From: Saccharomycopsis fibuligera x Saccharomycopsis cf. fibuligera
Lineage: Eukaryota > Ascomycota > Saccharomycetes > Ascoideales > Saccharomycopsidaceae
Assembly (NCBI GenBank): GCA_001936135.1
Contig: CP012818.1
Span: forward strand, 558,001 to 622,000
Length of the DNA stretch: 64,000 nucleotides
Reading direction: 5' to 3'
In this document: positions 30,720-42,500 of the stretch, in pieces
Numbering within the stretch: position 1 is the first letter of the stretch
Layout: each line of letters begins with the position of its first letter
Notes under the pieces: model-generated
The model's database searches: none
What the model saw: the letters and a program-made list of their open reading frames with translations, nothing else
Told to the model about the DNA's origin: nothing
Translations under genes and position numbers: made by a program

Positions 30720-31075
30720 TTTATACTATGCTTGATATAAATGATATCTGCCTTATTGTCCTCATCTTTATCATTATTAGCACCATAATCGTCATCGTCA
30801 TGATCGCTCTCATAATTTTTCAATATTTTTTTATCAAAATTCATATGCAATATTATGTACTGACATGTATTATGGGTGTGATCGCGAATATGCAAGGCAG
30901 GGTACCCCCTGTAACTCCCCAATCACATTTTGCTAAAAATTTAGACCTGAAAATCACCGTTTGAGCTCTGAACAAAAAAGACTGGCGTGTATAAGGCACA
31001 CCAAGACATATTCTGGATAAAAAAACCTAGTTTCCCATCGATATAACAATAACAATAACATAAACATAGACAAAC
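30720..31075. promoter_or_regulatory. LAS1/ATP19 divergent promoter region
   Basis: A 356-bp shared upstream region. On the LAS1 side it contains an ATG-started 42-codon acidic frame (30844 down to 30716) whose TGA overlaps the LAS1 ATG as ATGA. Confidence 0.4.
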
Positions 31076-31422
31076 ATGGGCGCTGCTTACAATATTCTCG
31101 GTAAAAAAGTTTTGCCATGGCAAGTATGTATACTTTTGAGTTCACGATTATTAGCATCTTCTCAGTGCGCCCTGCGTATTGATACAGCGTTAGATTTGAA
31201 GTTAAACTACAAGGAACTTCGGATGGTGAAATATAACTGAAAATGTAACAGAAGTGCTAACATTGCGATTAGTTATCTGCTGCCACCATTGGTTCGGTTG
31301 TTTTCATTGCTGCTCCTAAACCTTGGAACAGAGCCCCAACCACCCCGGCTATCAACGCATCTAACCCAGAAGAAGAAAAATTTGTGAAAGAATACTTAAA
31401 GAAAAACGGTATTGAATTATAA
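31076..31422 (+). CDS. ATP19: Mitochondrial ATP synthase subunit k (Atp19), two exons
   Basis: Exon 1 is 31076-31123 and exon 2 is 31273-31422, giving 65 residues. The intron is 149 nt, GTATGT...TGCTAAC...TTAG, in phase 0. The protein reads MGAAYNILGKKVLPWQ then LSAATIGSVVFIAAPKPW, and ends in EEEKFVKEYLKKNG. This matches yeast Atp19 from the MGAAY start through the single membrane helix to the EEKFxxxYLKK tail. Subunit k sits in the membrane Fo sector of the F1Fo-ATP synthase in the inner membrane and is associated with dimers. Each exon is too short for ORF finders that ignore splicing. The family assignment is firm because both exons align in phase. Confidence 0.92.
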
Positions 31423-33532
31423 ATGAGGTAGACTGCTACAGCTCCTACTATCGCAAAGATATTAAAAAGATGAAAGTTTAATTTTGAAAAAATGAAAGTT
31501 TTGATACATTTCTTTAATTAGGTTGTATGACTCCACATGTACTTATAAATATTCAATAAAAACTCGACATATTATTTTCAAGATTTGAAGTCTACAGAGA
31601 TAATAAAGCTGTTCTATATTGATACGACAAAGACCGCTGTGATAATTTACTAGGTTCGCAAAATAAAAAAGTAGTATTAGATGTACTCAGAATAGTTACA
31701 CATCTTGTAAATCGATGGTTGGAATGTGCTTAGATATGAAACTATACATTAAAATCAAGTTTTACAGTATTTGTTATTCTTTTCTCGATATAATCTAAAG
31801 TCAATTTGATTATTAACTATGAAGGCTGCCATAACCCGCTATAAAAATGGGAAGGCGTTAGTGATATGCAGAATTACAACATGCGTCGACTCATCATGGC
31901 TAATTGCGTATACAAACAAATGATTGAATGTTAATACATAAACGACCCCGTGCTATATTTATATTCTGATTGTAAACATTAATCTTTTCATTTGTTCAAG
32001 TTTCCAAAGCATCACTTTCCATAGTTATTGCCACTTAGAGGTAATACCAGAAAAAAATGAGCGCATCTGTGTCTTATTGTCAAAGCTTAAGTTTTTTTAC
32101 ACCAAGATAATATAGCGTACGTCAAAATTTTCTGTCCCTCTGTAGTGCAGCAATTTCCACCTTTGGTGTTTTTTTTTCACCCCAAAGTGGAAGTAAGCAG
32201 ATATAGCTATATCTAAAATTACAGCTATATTGGTTTGCTTAGTAAGCTTTTAAAGCTTATAATTAGCTGAGATTAAAGGCATTATTATAAACATGGTCAC
32301 AACCATAATCCAGCTAGTAAGGATTAGTGCAATCATTGCAGTAAAAATTTAAATAAAATACAACAAAGCGTATTAACATTTTTGTACTAAGATATGCTTT
32401 CATCTTTATCTTCATCTTCAGGCCGGAGATTTACTATCGAACAATTTGATATTCAGAACTCATTAAGACATAATAACATAGTAGCAGTATTGAAAAACCC
32501 GCAAGATTTGATGTTAAAAGTATGGATAAGGTAAAAACAGGAGACGTTATGCTAGCTTACAGGAAAACATATACTGATACTTGTCCTCAAATTAGTCTTG
32601 AAAGATTATTTTCTAACAGTTCTGCTGAGTCTGATAACGAAAGAGAGACTTTTGAATATAAAATAGCATCTGCAAAGCACAATAATATGTGTAAACAAGC
32701 ATACTTTATGGTGAGACACAAGAGCACTTTCTAGCTCCAAGTAAAATCTTTTCACTTGATGACAATAAAATATCCATAGTTCAGCTACAAGCCTTTGAGG
32801 TATCACGTACTAGAAACAAAAAATTTCAGGAAAACCATAAAGGCGGCTCTGATATGGATGTTGGGTATTTCTAGTCAAAAATACGTTGTAATTTTGCAGT
32901 TACATCCGCTACTTAATGTTCAGAGTAGAGTAAATTAAGAAAGTTGAATAAAACACCGAACCTCATTACTGTCATATTCAAAGCAGAAAAATTGCACCAA
33001 ACTTTATGAAGAAGTCGGGAAGCAACATTGGTTTAAATTTTTAATTTTTACTGCAAATGATAGAAAATGAAGATTCCAAAAGTGCAGAAAAAGCTGTTTC
33101 CATGCCAGTTATGGATAACTGCTCCAAAAAGTCTTTGAAAATAACAGAAGGTCAGGGTTACCTAATGCTGCTATTGAGAAAAGGAGAAACGTATTAAAGA
33201 TTAAAGTTAGCAGAAACAGAACAATAAAGGAGAGATTCATGCAAAGTTTAGGCAAAGAAAGTAAAAAATTCTTATGAAACGGCAGAAAAGCATTAAAATC
33301 AATGCGGCCTTGTCCACAACCTTGGAAGTGAAATATTGCTTTCACTAATTGAAGCCATCATATTTCTTAACCGCTTTATGAAACTAGAGAAAAATTTATC
33401 CGATGTTTCCATAGGATTCGACGGCCAAAGTTATTTGTTTGAAGGTAAAATTGTTTTTCAAAAAGTTCAAAAAAGAGATAAAAATTCTTTGTCTGGGTTA
33501 ATGACATAAAGTTGACGTACATACCAAAAAAG
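31423..33532. other. Gene-poor region with clustered inverted repeats and decayed reading frames
   Basis: No gene can be supported. A hairpin (TTCCACCTTTGGTG against CACCCCAAAGTGGAA, about 32154-32191), a perfect 16-bp palindrome AGATATAGCTATATCT (about 32199-32214) and an AAGCTTTTAAAGCTT repeat lie within 140 bp. From 32394 to about 33350 several short purine-rich frames in different registers (for example MLSSLSSSSGRRFTIEQFD...) look like a decayed gene, but no family is recognisable. Confidence 0.35.
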
Positions 33533-33616
33533 CTTCCCCACCAGGATTCGAACCTGGAATCCCTCGATTCCTATCAAAGCCGTAGTCGAGTGCCTTAACC
33601 ATTGGGCCATGAGGAA
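33533..33616 (-). tRNA. tRNA-Arg(ACG) with an 11-nt intron
   Basis: The reverse strand folds with acceptor TTCCTCA/TGGGGAA and discriminator G, D arm GCCCAATGGTTAAGGC, T arm CCAGGTTCGAATCCTGG, and anticodon stem CTCGA/TCGAG. Between the stem halves lie 18 nt: loop CTACGG, an 11-nt intron after position 37, and the last loop A. The body is close to S. cerevisiae tRNA-Arg(ACG), which has no intron. A T6 terminator follows. Confidence 0.93.
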
Positions 33617-33708
33617 TGAAGCTTATCTGAACTAATAATGGTACAGTGACAATCGTATATGGCACAATGTAATCCATTATCTCCTCTATGTTTGCTACAA
33701 CACCGCAC

Positions 33709-33987
33709 TGATTAACTAGTTACGGAATACTGACATCTCAAGGTTCATGTTTTTTTAGAGGTAAAAGCCTTGTATTTCCAATATAACTAATAATAAATAT
33801 ATAAAAATATTGGGTTGGACCAGGTATAAATACTAATCAGACTGAATGTAAAATATATTAGATATTCACAATTAATAGTCCTAAATACGGTAATCCTGTT
33901 TTACGGTAACATGTCCAAGGAATTATTATGTACCACATATTAGTTTGTTTCATCCAGGTTTGTAGGCCTAGAATTCAATGTTCGTCA
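33709..33987 (+). mobile_element. Solo LTR fossil, family B, copy 3
   Basis: 279 bp beginning TGATTAACTAGTTACGGAAT and ending CAATGTTCGTCA. It starts 92 bp upstream of tRNA-Arg. It is the best-preserved plus-strand copy of the family and contains the TATAAATACTAATCAGACTG block. No internal region. Confidence 0.8.
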
Positions 33988-34005
33988 ACCAGTGACGAAC
34001 ATAAC

Positions 34006-34217
34006 TGACGAACATTGAGTTCTAAACCAACAAACCTGAATAAGTTCGCGGATCTTTTATTTTGGTGCAAGATACACGTATTTACTACTATTAATCGTGA
34101 ATCACTAATATGTTTTGCATTCAGTCTGATTAGTATTTAATTATATTAGAAACAGAAGGCTTTTATATCCAATATATATGAACCCTGAGATAGCAGCATT
34201 CCGTAAACTAGTTAACA
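34006..34217 (-). mobile_element. Solo LTR fossil, family B, copy 4, inverted against copy 3
   Basis: The reverse complement matches copy 3 from TGTTAACTAGTTTACGG to CTCAATGTTCGTCA. With copy 3 it forms an inverted pair whose 3' ends face each other across 18 bp, and a short extra terminus (TGACGAACAT) lies in between. A shorter, old copy. Confidence 0.75.
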
Positions 34218-34284
34218 CCGTTGTCTTAGATTGAATGTAACACACTTAGCGTTGAGCTCTAGGTAAGAAATATCAAGTATTTAT

Positions 34285-34559
34285 ATCTCTATCCTACGGA
34301 ATACTGACATCTCAGGGTTCATATTTTGGATGTAAATGCCTTATATTCCTAATATAACTAAATAATAATAAATATATAACAATGTTGGGTTGAACCGTAT
34401 ATAAATAATAATCAGACTGAATAATACATATTAGCATTGAGCTATAAATAGTAGTGGATGAAAATCTAATTTTTTCATGGTGGTCAAATATGTTCCTTAC
34501 GTCATGGTATCTTCTGAGTATCTACGGATGGTTTTATTTTTAGAACTCAATGTTTGTCA
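34285..34559 (+). mobile_element. Solo LTR fossil, family B, copy 5
   Basis: About 275 bp, in plus orientation. It shares with copy 1 a distinct 3' part (CTTCTGAGTATCTACGGATG... TTTTTAGAACTCAATG), so copies 1 and 5 form a subfamily. A separate family B terminus follows at about 34570-34591. Old solo LTR. Confidence 0.75.
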
Positions 34560-34591
34560 CTATTTGTTGATCTCGAATTCAATGTTCGTCA

Positions 34592-37500
34592 ATATACTAT
34601 ATATGCTATATAAATTATAAGTTGAATTAAACAAATGTTAAGCCTTACGAGTTGCTTTTACTCAATGTCGTCTGCATAAAAGATATTAATGAAATATGTC
34701 ATAATGTTGGTAAAATGCTAAATCATTATGTCCACAAATGTGTTATACAGCCACTAAAAACAATAACTACCATTAGAATGGTGAATACAAACGACAACTA
34801 AGTGTGCCAACTTCTGAGTAAATGCAATATCTACTTTGACTTAGTCTAATCGTAGTTTGCGCTTCACAGTCAGAACTACGCGTGCATATTCAACACCAAT
34901 TCTTGGTACTGTAACCTGCAAGAAAACACAGCCGCAAGCTTTCAGTGCTGTTCTGGGTTATTGTACATGCATTTTACCCAGATTTTCGTTACATACTAGT
35001 GATACACTCCGCGATGAAAGAGTGCACGATAGTGCTCATCAGTGATCAACCATAAGACAGTACCAGTAGGAGTAATATCAACAACAGAAGCATTGTGATG
35101 GACTGAAATGTGACTGATGGTAACTATAATTATGGATGTATATAATTTCTAAAATAAACGGAAAGACAAACAACAAAGTTCAAAGTGTGTGACTTCAAGT
35201 TGTCGTTTTGTTAGCATGACTTCAAGTTGTTATTTTTTTTAGTGTGATAGAAGCCTCAGGAAGGCGCTATTTAACGGTTATAAACATGTTTAAAAGACAT
35301 ACTGACAGCGTTAATATTTCGGCCGTCTCTATTTTTCTTATTTTTTTTTTTTCTCAAGAACAGATTCAGAAGATTTGAGACCGAGAAAGGTGAACACCCT
35401 GACATTATGGAATATCTCCGATTTCATACAACCAGGCTGAAAGAAAAAACCTATAACTCACAGGAGAGAAGGCATGCTGCCATTGGTAACGGTCTTTCAT
35501 TCGTGATTCTTGTTGATGTGTGTACGATGCCCATTACTTTTTTGTATGCATGCAAATATCTGTATACAAAAGGTTGAAGGCAAAAAAGATTAAAAGCGAA
35601 GACAGATAAAAAAACGGCCAGCGCGCGTTGCGTGAAAACTGTAAAATTATATTCTTTAAAGTTGACGCGGGCCACTCTGCAAGCCTGGGCATGGCATAAA
35701 ATTTACTGGACAAAGTAGGTAGGCAATTATAACAACCTGACCATTTTTCCAGCTTATGTAGTTTTAAGGAATGTGTTAACTGTGATTGAAGCACCCAGTT
35801 TGATGGATCACATTAATATTGTGAAACAACAGGAAAATAAAATTACACGCCGAAAAACAAAGCATATTTTTGCGAGAATATTTAAGCCAAATAGACTTCT
35901 TCTTTATGTCAATAAATCAAAGTTTACACTCAAAAACTGATTCAAGATTTATTATTGTGCTTTATTTGTGTGTCAATGCCTTCCCATTGCTGGCCAATTA
36001 TTCAAAACAGACCAGTAGCTAAGCTTAAATATAGAGTGAATTAAGCAAGAGGGTACATTCAAATAAATGAGCTTGATCTGCGTATGACTGTCATCAATAG
36101 CCAGAAATTATTAAATTGCCATTGCTCGTTTAAAGTCTCAACAAGCACCGCACTTTCAGTTAAACTGCCAAATTGGTTTGAGTATAGTTTACTGTAGCAG
36201 TAGTCATTATCGATAGTTGAAGAGAAAGACGACGACTACAACAGACTTATGCATCGATCATTCGACCATCACGCATTCATTTATTCCAGCTGGCTAGACG
36301 CTATCAGCTGCCAATAGAAAAAAGAACTTAGAGAGCGTGTATAAAACGAGTGTCTGTACTATATATGTAATTAGACTGAACAGACCCAATAAACATTTCC
36401 CACCAATAGCTGATGCTTAACGTATTTATCGAAATGCTTATTTGGGACACTGATTTGGTCAGTGGAATATTGTGTAATAGTGCTGTAAGTAACTGTTACA
36501 TTGTTGCAAAAATCTTCATTGGTGCCAGGTGCTAGCATGGCGGAAATAGTGTTGGCTGAACTTTTCCATTGTGATGTCTCTTTGTACAATTCAAATTGAT
36601 CAAATTTGTTGCTATCATTATTTATCGCATTATTATATTTTATTTTTTCGCTTGCGCTGTTTTCTTGTACACACTTCGAAGTAGTTCCGTGACGCGTGCG
36701 CTTAGTACATATTGAGCGGCCTTACCTAAAACACGAGTGCAAAAATTGCTAGAAGAACTCTATGAGCTCATAGCTTGCCATAGATCACGCAGAATCATTG
36801 GCAATTCCCAAAATAACATGAACTTTCTGAAAAGGAATTGTCGGTTGCTGATGACTGAACCATGCTATTTCTGTTATTAGTCAAGAACGCTAATGTTTCT
36901 ATCAGAGTTATGTACTGTATTACTTAGGTAAGCAGTTCTGTTTTAACGTGTTTTTCACATGTTCGTTCATGTAGAGACAATAACCAGATGTACCTAGTTG
37001 AACTGACAAATCGTAAATGCTTTTGTAAAAAAAGTTAGTGTGTTCAAGACGGCTTGCAGTGTTACGGTAAACCCAAAGAACTGGGTTAGTTTTTTCATTT
37101 ACCAGGTGCCCATAAAAGCGCTAAATAGAGCAAGAGAAATGGGTAAACATTCATGTTTGCTGATGGTAGAAAGCGAACGGCGATTGTTTTTCGGTTAAAG
37201 AAGGCAATTGCGATTAATAAAACATTACAATGGGGTCCAATGGCTGACCTCTTGAAGGAAAAAGTATGAGATCACTAAATATAGCGATCAATAAAATACA
37301 TCTGAACTTAATTTCAATTAACCCTCGTGTGTAGAGTCTTTATGGCTTGCCCGAATGTGCAACGCTGTACCGCTGTTTTCTCGCCCCGTTATTGTTTCCG
37401 AAAATACAAAGAAGATCTTGAGCACATCTCATACTAGCCCGAATAAGTACATATATCGTCCAGTGTTTCATGTTGAGTTAGAATAAATACAGTAATACGG

Positions 37501-39208
37501 AACCATTAGCTTTGTGTCTGTGATTTACAACTGAAATAGCGATGTCCCGACGCGATCTAATCTTCGGTGGTTTTTTTGGGGATGACATTGCTCTCCCAGT
37601 GACCTTGCCAGAGTTGTATTTTTAACGGGAACTGAAGATTGGCAAACTTAACCAACAAATTACAGTTATTTAATAAATGAAATTTAAGAACAGAAATTTA
37701 GCAATGGTAACCAAATTAAAAAGTTAAATCAACACTCGAATCACCACCATCTTTGTATAAATGCCCGTCGAGGAAGCTCAAAAGATTCATTCACATCAAA
37801 ACTAAGACACAAGTGAGACAGTCCCGTCTAAATCAATTGCAGATGTTGAAAAATTTCATGCAGCATCACCTATAATGCTGCGCCGCATGCAGCTAAGAAA
37901 GTGGCCCACCGCATCTCGCATATACACGGGTCTCAGACATATTGTGTTTTTCTTCGTTGTTTTTCTTTGGACCGTTGAGCGGAGTGGTGGGATTTGTCAG
38001 ACACTCCCCTGCTTCACTTGCTTGAGGTAGCGAGACATGCTGATATTTTTTAAGCATAGATGAGGATGTTGTCGCAGTTCAGATGGGCAACTTGTGATTA
38101 GCAACTTACGGCATTTGATGTTGCCTACGAGATTGATGATTTGTGTCACTGCTTGAGCGATGAGAGCGCGATTGTTGAAACGCGGTTTGTAGCGAGCAAA
38201 AAACACAAAAAAAAAGATAAAAGCCGTTAACCAAAGCCAACGGTCATCCATATACAGACAATTTTCGTCGTGTGTTTATATGGAACATGTGCTCTTCACA
38301 TTCCAAGCTTACGAATAAATAGAGCAATAAAGCACACAGAGTATAAATCAATGATCAACCGACTCTTTGCTCGTACATACGGGTGTTCACCCCAATAAAC
38401 CATGCTGATGAAATGACCCGCCCGGTAACGTATATTCTATGCGCGTGCAGCACAATATAATTTGGAGCCTGGTGGCTGGTTTATAGATTTGCACAGCTAT
38501 AGTTACCGAGGTGTTCCTCATCATTACTTAATCCTTCTCAAAAGGCAACGCTACCCAATAGCCCCCCGCTACAGCGGACCAGCTGGTAGCTCCTCCGCGT
38601 AGGTTGTTGTCGATCTCATTAGCGCTTGTCAGCTACAAGTTGGCAGAAGCCTGAGTAGTGTTAGTAGTGAGTGAATAAGCTAAAAGCAAAGTCTTATTGT
38701 AGTAAAATAGATGAATAACCATGCTGATGATATGGCTCATGATGCTGTTTACTCTTTTTTTTTCACAGCTTGCGCAAGCTCGTTTAGATATTACTGGCAA
38801 GACAATCACTACAATAATCCATTATTAAATGTGTCCATTTAGTTCCCTAAGTTAATAATATGACAACTCAATCTCAAAAATAATCTATGTGCCATTGAGC
38901 AAGCACTGTTTATTGTTACTGGGTGTAGCTTTAAGAGCACAACTACCAGCGCCCAGGACAAAAAGACGATCGCAGACTTAGGGCATTGGCAGCCTGGCTG
39001 GTGGGTCGAAAAAAACTGCAGGTGGGACGCCGCTCTTGGCTGCACAGACTGCACCTCTATTCTGACGCAGGTCACCGAGAATAAACTACAGTTTCTTTCA
39101 TGCAAACTGATGCGGGACGCGCAGAGACCGCAAACGCACGTCGCGCAGCATCAATCTGACGAAAAGCCCTAAACCGGTATATACATTTTACACTCCACGA
39201 TACCATCC
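34592..39208. other. Gene desert, 4.6 kb
   Basis: No supported gene. Short frames occur but lack ATG starts or family features; the longest worth noting is an open frame without ATG on the minus strand (36371 to about 36744). Base composition varies: 38400-39150 is clearly richer in GC than the rest and contains ACCAGCTGGT (38578-38587). No tRNA or obvious centromere element of the S. cerevisiae point type (CDEI/CDEIII) was found. Confidence 0.45.
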
Positions 39209-39250
39209 ACCAGCATTTATTGATTTCGGCCATCAGCATATAAATACAAC
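39209..39250 (+). promoter_or_regulatory. Ace2/Swi5-type motif and TATA upstream of the ENG1-like gene
   Basis: ACCAGC at 39209-39214 matches the Ace2/Swi5 core, and ATATAAATA follows at about 39238-39246, around 280 bp before the ATG. Ace2 drives ENG1/DSE4 in S. cerevisiae daughter cells. The palindrome ACCAGCTGGT at 38578-38587 would give two opposed sites further upstream. The motif is short, so this is suggestive only. Confidence 0.35.
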
Positions 39251-39521
39251 ATGAATGCCCAGCATTCCAGACAAGTTTAATTACTTAGGTTTGCTTAAAC
39301 TAATATGTTTAGCTGTTTTCGCTAAAATTCATTCTTCATTCCTTACAGTTTTAGTGGTGTTTTTTTTTTTTTTGTCTCTGCTTTTGATATTAATCTTCAT
39401 ACATTTCCACCATACAACCATATCTTAGATTTGACTTTCGATAGAATTTGTTGCGCCATAATTAGATCATAAGGTACCAGTTATCAAGAATCACTACAAC
39501 ATAGAATAAAGCAAAACAACA

Positions 39522-42500
39522 ATGTTGTTACCGAACCTCTGTCAAATAGCTGTATTGCTATCGTCCTTTCAGCTGGCCAATGCGGGATTAATCAATAGAA
39601 AAAGGGACGCCTCTACCACCACGCTTAGTGGATACAGAAACTACAACAGTAGTTTGAGCGCCTCTCAAACTCCTTTAGCGTTAGCTTCGGCTTCATCAGT
39701 GTCGTCGGATCTCTCTTCCTCTTCTGGCATTTCTTCTGCTTCTGCTTCTGCTTCGTCTGCTTCTGATCAAAGTTATTCCAATGACACACTTAAAGTGGTA
39801 ACTCTTACCAAAAGCGCTAAGCCGTACACTATGACTACTACCGTCCACAAGAAGTACACTGGCAACACCCACGGTACTGCCTTGAAAACCTCTAATGGCG
39901 TGGTTTATTCCGAGGTAATTTCCCAACAAACTGCCAGCGTGAAGTCGGAACTGAATCAGTCTTCTGATCTAGCTGCTGCTTCCAGTATGTCTACATCTTC
40001 CCATTCAACTTCTGTGATCCAGTTGGCCACAACTGCTGTTGTGGTAATTTCTACTTCTGCAACAACAAAGACCCACACCATCTACAAGGCCACCCACAAC
40101 CCAACCACCACTAACAAAGGTGTAGTATACACCACTGTCACCGCTGTTTCAACTCTTCAGCCTCTTGTCACCGATGCCATCGTTACCAGTGAAGTCGACG
40201 TTACTTTGACTAGAACCCACTTCACCACTGATGTTGTCATCTCAGGGGCTCCTAACCATTCCAGCGCTGCTTCTGCTGCATCTTCTGCCGCTTCCTCCGC
40301 CACTCCTGCTGCTGCCTCCGCCTTTGCTGATTCTTCATCTTCACACTACTCTGACTCAAGTTCTGTTGCTTCCTCAGGATTCGCCAGTGCTTCTGCTGCA
40401 TCTAATCCATCTACTTCCAGTTCCTCCTTATCTTCCTCGTCAAATTCTGGCGTCAACTCAAGTGGCTACACCAACTCATCATTGTCTAACAGCTGCCTTG
40501 CTTCTTCTATCAATTCCACCAGTTCTTCTGACTGCTTTGATGACACCTCTATCAGCGGTGGCCTCTTCGACAAAATTTCTGACGAAGCACCATTATCTAT
40601 CTTTGAACGCAAACAGCTTCCTTTGGACATCCCAGATGGTGTCACCAATGACAGACCATACGAAACCAATAAATTCCATGCTAACTTGTTCCTTTCTGAG
40701 CAAACTGATATGATTTGGTCATACCCATACGGTTTATTCTATGAAAAGACTAACATGTATGGTTGGGGTATCTCTTATGTTACTAGAGATCAAGCTGTTT
40801 ATGGTAGCGACAGTGGTTCCTCCTCTAATGGCGGAACTGACTATTTTACTTTACCTGCTAGCGTTGCTTCTTTATTGTTTTCTGCTAAGGATTTTTCTAG
40901 TTCTGTTGCTTTGGGGGTTAGTGATATCAAGGATTTCTCCGTGAAAGTTACTCTTTCTGAAAACAACGACACTTCTAACTATATTGAAATTCCAACTGTT
41001 TTGGGTCAAGGTTTTGTTACTTCCATTTACCATGGTGACTTGGTGCCAGTGATAAAATCCTCTAGTGGTATTAAAACTTTCTCCCAAGAAACTTCTGATG
41101 CTTTACAATCCGGTACTACTAAATACAAGGCCACTTTGTTCTCTGGCAGTAATTGGTTGGTCTACGTTACTAGTAACTCCTCTTCGTCAGTAAACTTCAC
41201 TGTCAATGACAACAATCAAATTGAAGCTTCTGGTGCTGCTGATGGTGTGGTCATCCAAGTTGCTGTCGCTCCAAATTCCACTTATGAAGCTTACTATGAT
41301 ATGACGGCTGGTATTTACCCAACTAAGGCTAAAGTTGATGGGACTGTCGATAATGGCGTTGCTACTTATGGCTTTGAATATACCAATGTCGGCAAATCTT
41401 CTTCTGGTAAAGGTCTCGTGTTTGCCTTGCCTCATCATGTTCAGTCTTTATCTTCATCTACTCAAAAGACTGCTACTGGTATCTCATTGCAATCTACCAC
41501 AAAGGGTAACATGTATGGTTTCGTTACTGATAAATTGGTCATGGAAGAACAACTTAACACTCAAATTCAATTTGCCCCATGGTCTCAACAGCTCAACTCT
41601 AGTTCCGTTTCTTGGACCAGTGATCAATTGAAATTGCTTGCTTCTACCGTAAAATCTGACTTACAAGCTAATATCAAGAACTCTATCAATGGTATTTCTA
41701 CTTATTCTGCTGGTAAAATTCTCGATAAGTATGCATACATTCTTTATGTGCTCTCTGATGTTTTGGAAGATGAAGATGCTACAAAGTCTACTTTGAACAG
41801 CATGAAAGAAGCTTTTGAAGTTTTCACTTCTAACCAGCAACACTTCCCATTCATGTACGACACCAAGTTTGGCGGAATTTCTAGTACAGCTAATAATAAT
41901 GGCGATTCTGGCGAAGACTACGGTAACGGTTACTACAACGATCATCATTTCCATTATGGTTATTTTGTCCATGCTGCTGCTATTGTCGGTTATGTTGATA
42001 ACAAATATGGTAATAAAACTTGGGCTACTGATAATAAAGATTGGGTTAACAGTTTAATCAGAGATGTGGCTAATCCTTCTGAAGATGACAAATATTTCCC
42101 AGTTTCAAGAATGTTTGATTGGTTTAGTGGTCATTCTTGGGCTGCTGGTCTTTTTACTTCCGGTGCTGGTAAGAATGAAGAATCTACTAGTGAAGATTAT
42201 AATTTCTCTTATGGTATGAAACTTTGGGGTAAGGTTATCAAGGACTCTGCTATGGAAAACCGTGGTGATTTGATGATTGCTGTGACAAAGCGTTCTTTGA
42301 ACAACTACTTTTTGTATGCTGATGATAATGACATTGAACCAGAAAAGATAGTTAAGAATAAAGTCAGCGGCATTTTCTTTGAAAACAAAATTGCTTACAC
42401 TACTTTCTTTGGCACCAATGTTGAGTACATTCACGGTATTCATATGATTCCAGTTACTCCAGTTTCTTCAGCCATTAGAGGCCCAACTTATGTCAAACAA

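Noticed and set aside
38839-39105. 88-codon minus-strand frame upstream of ENG1
   Set aside because: No recognisable domain; it lies in a GC-richer patch where chance frames are longer.
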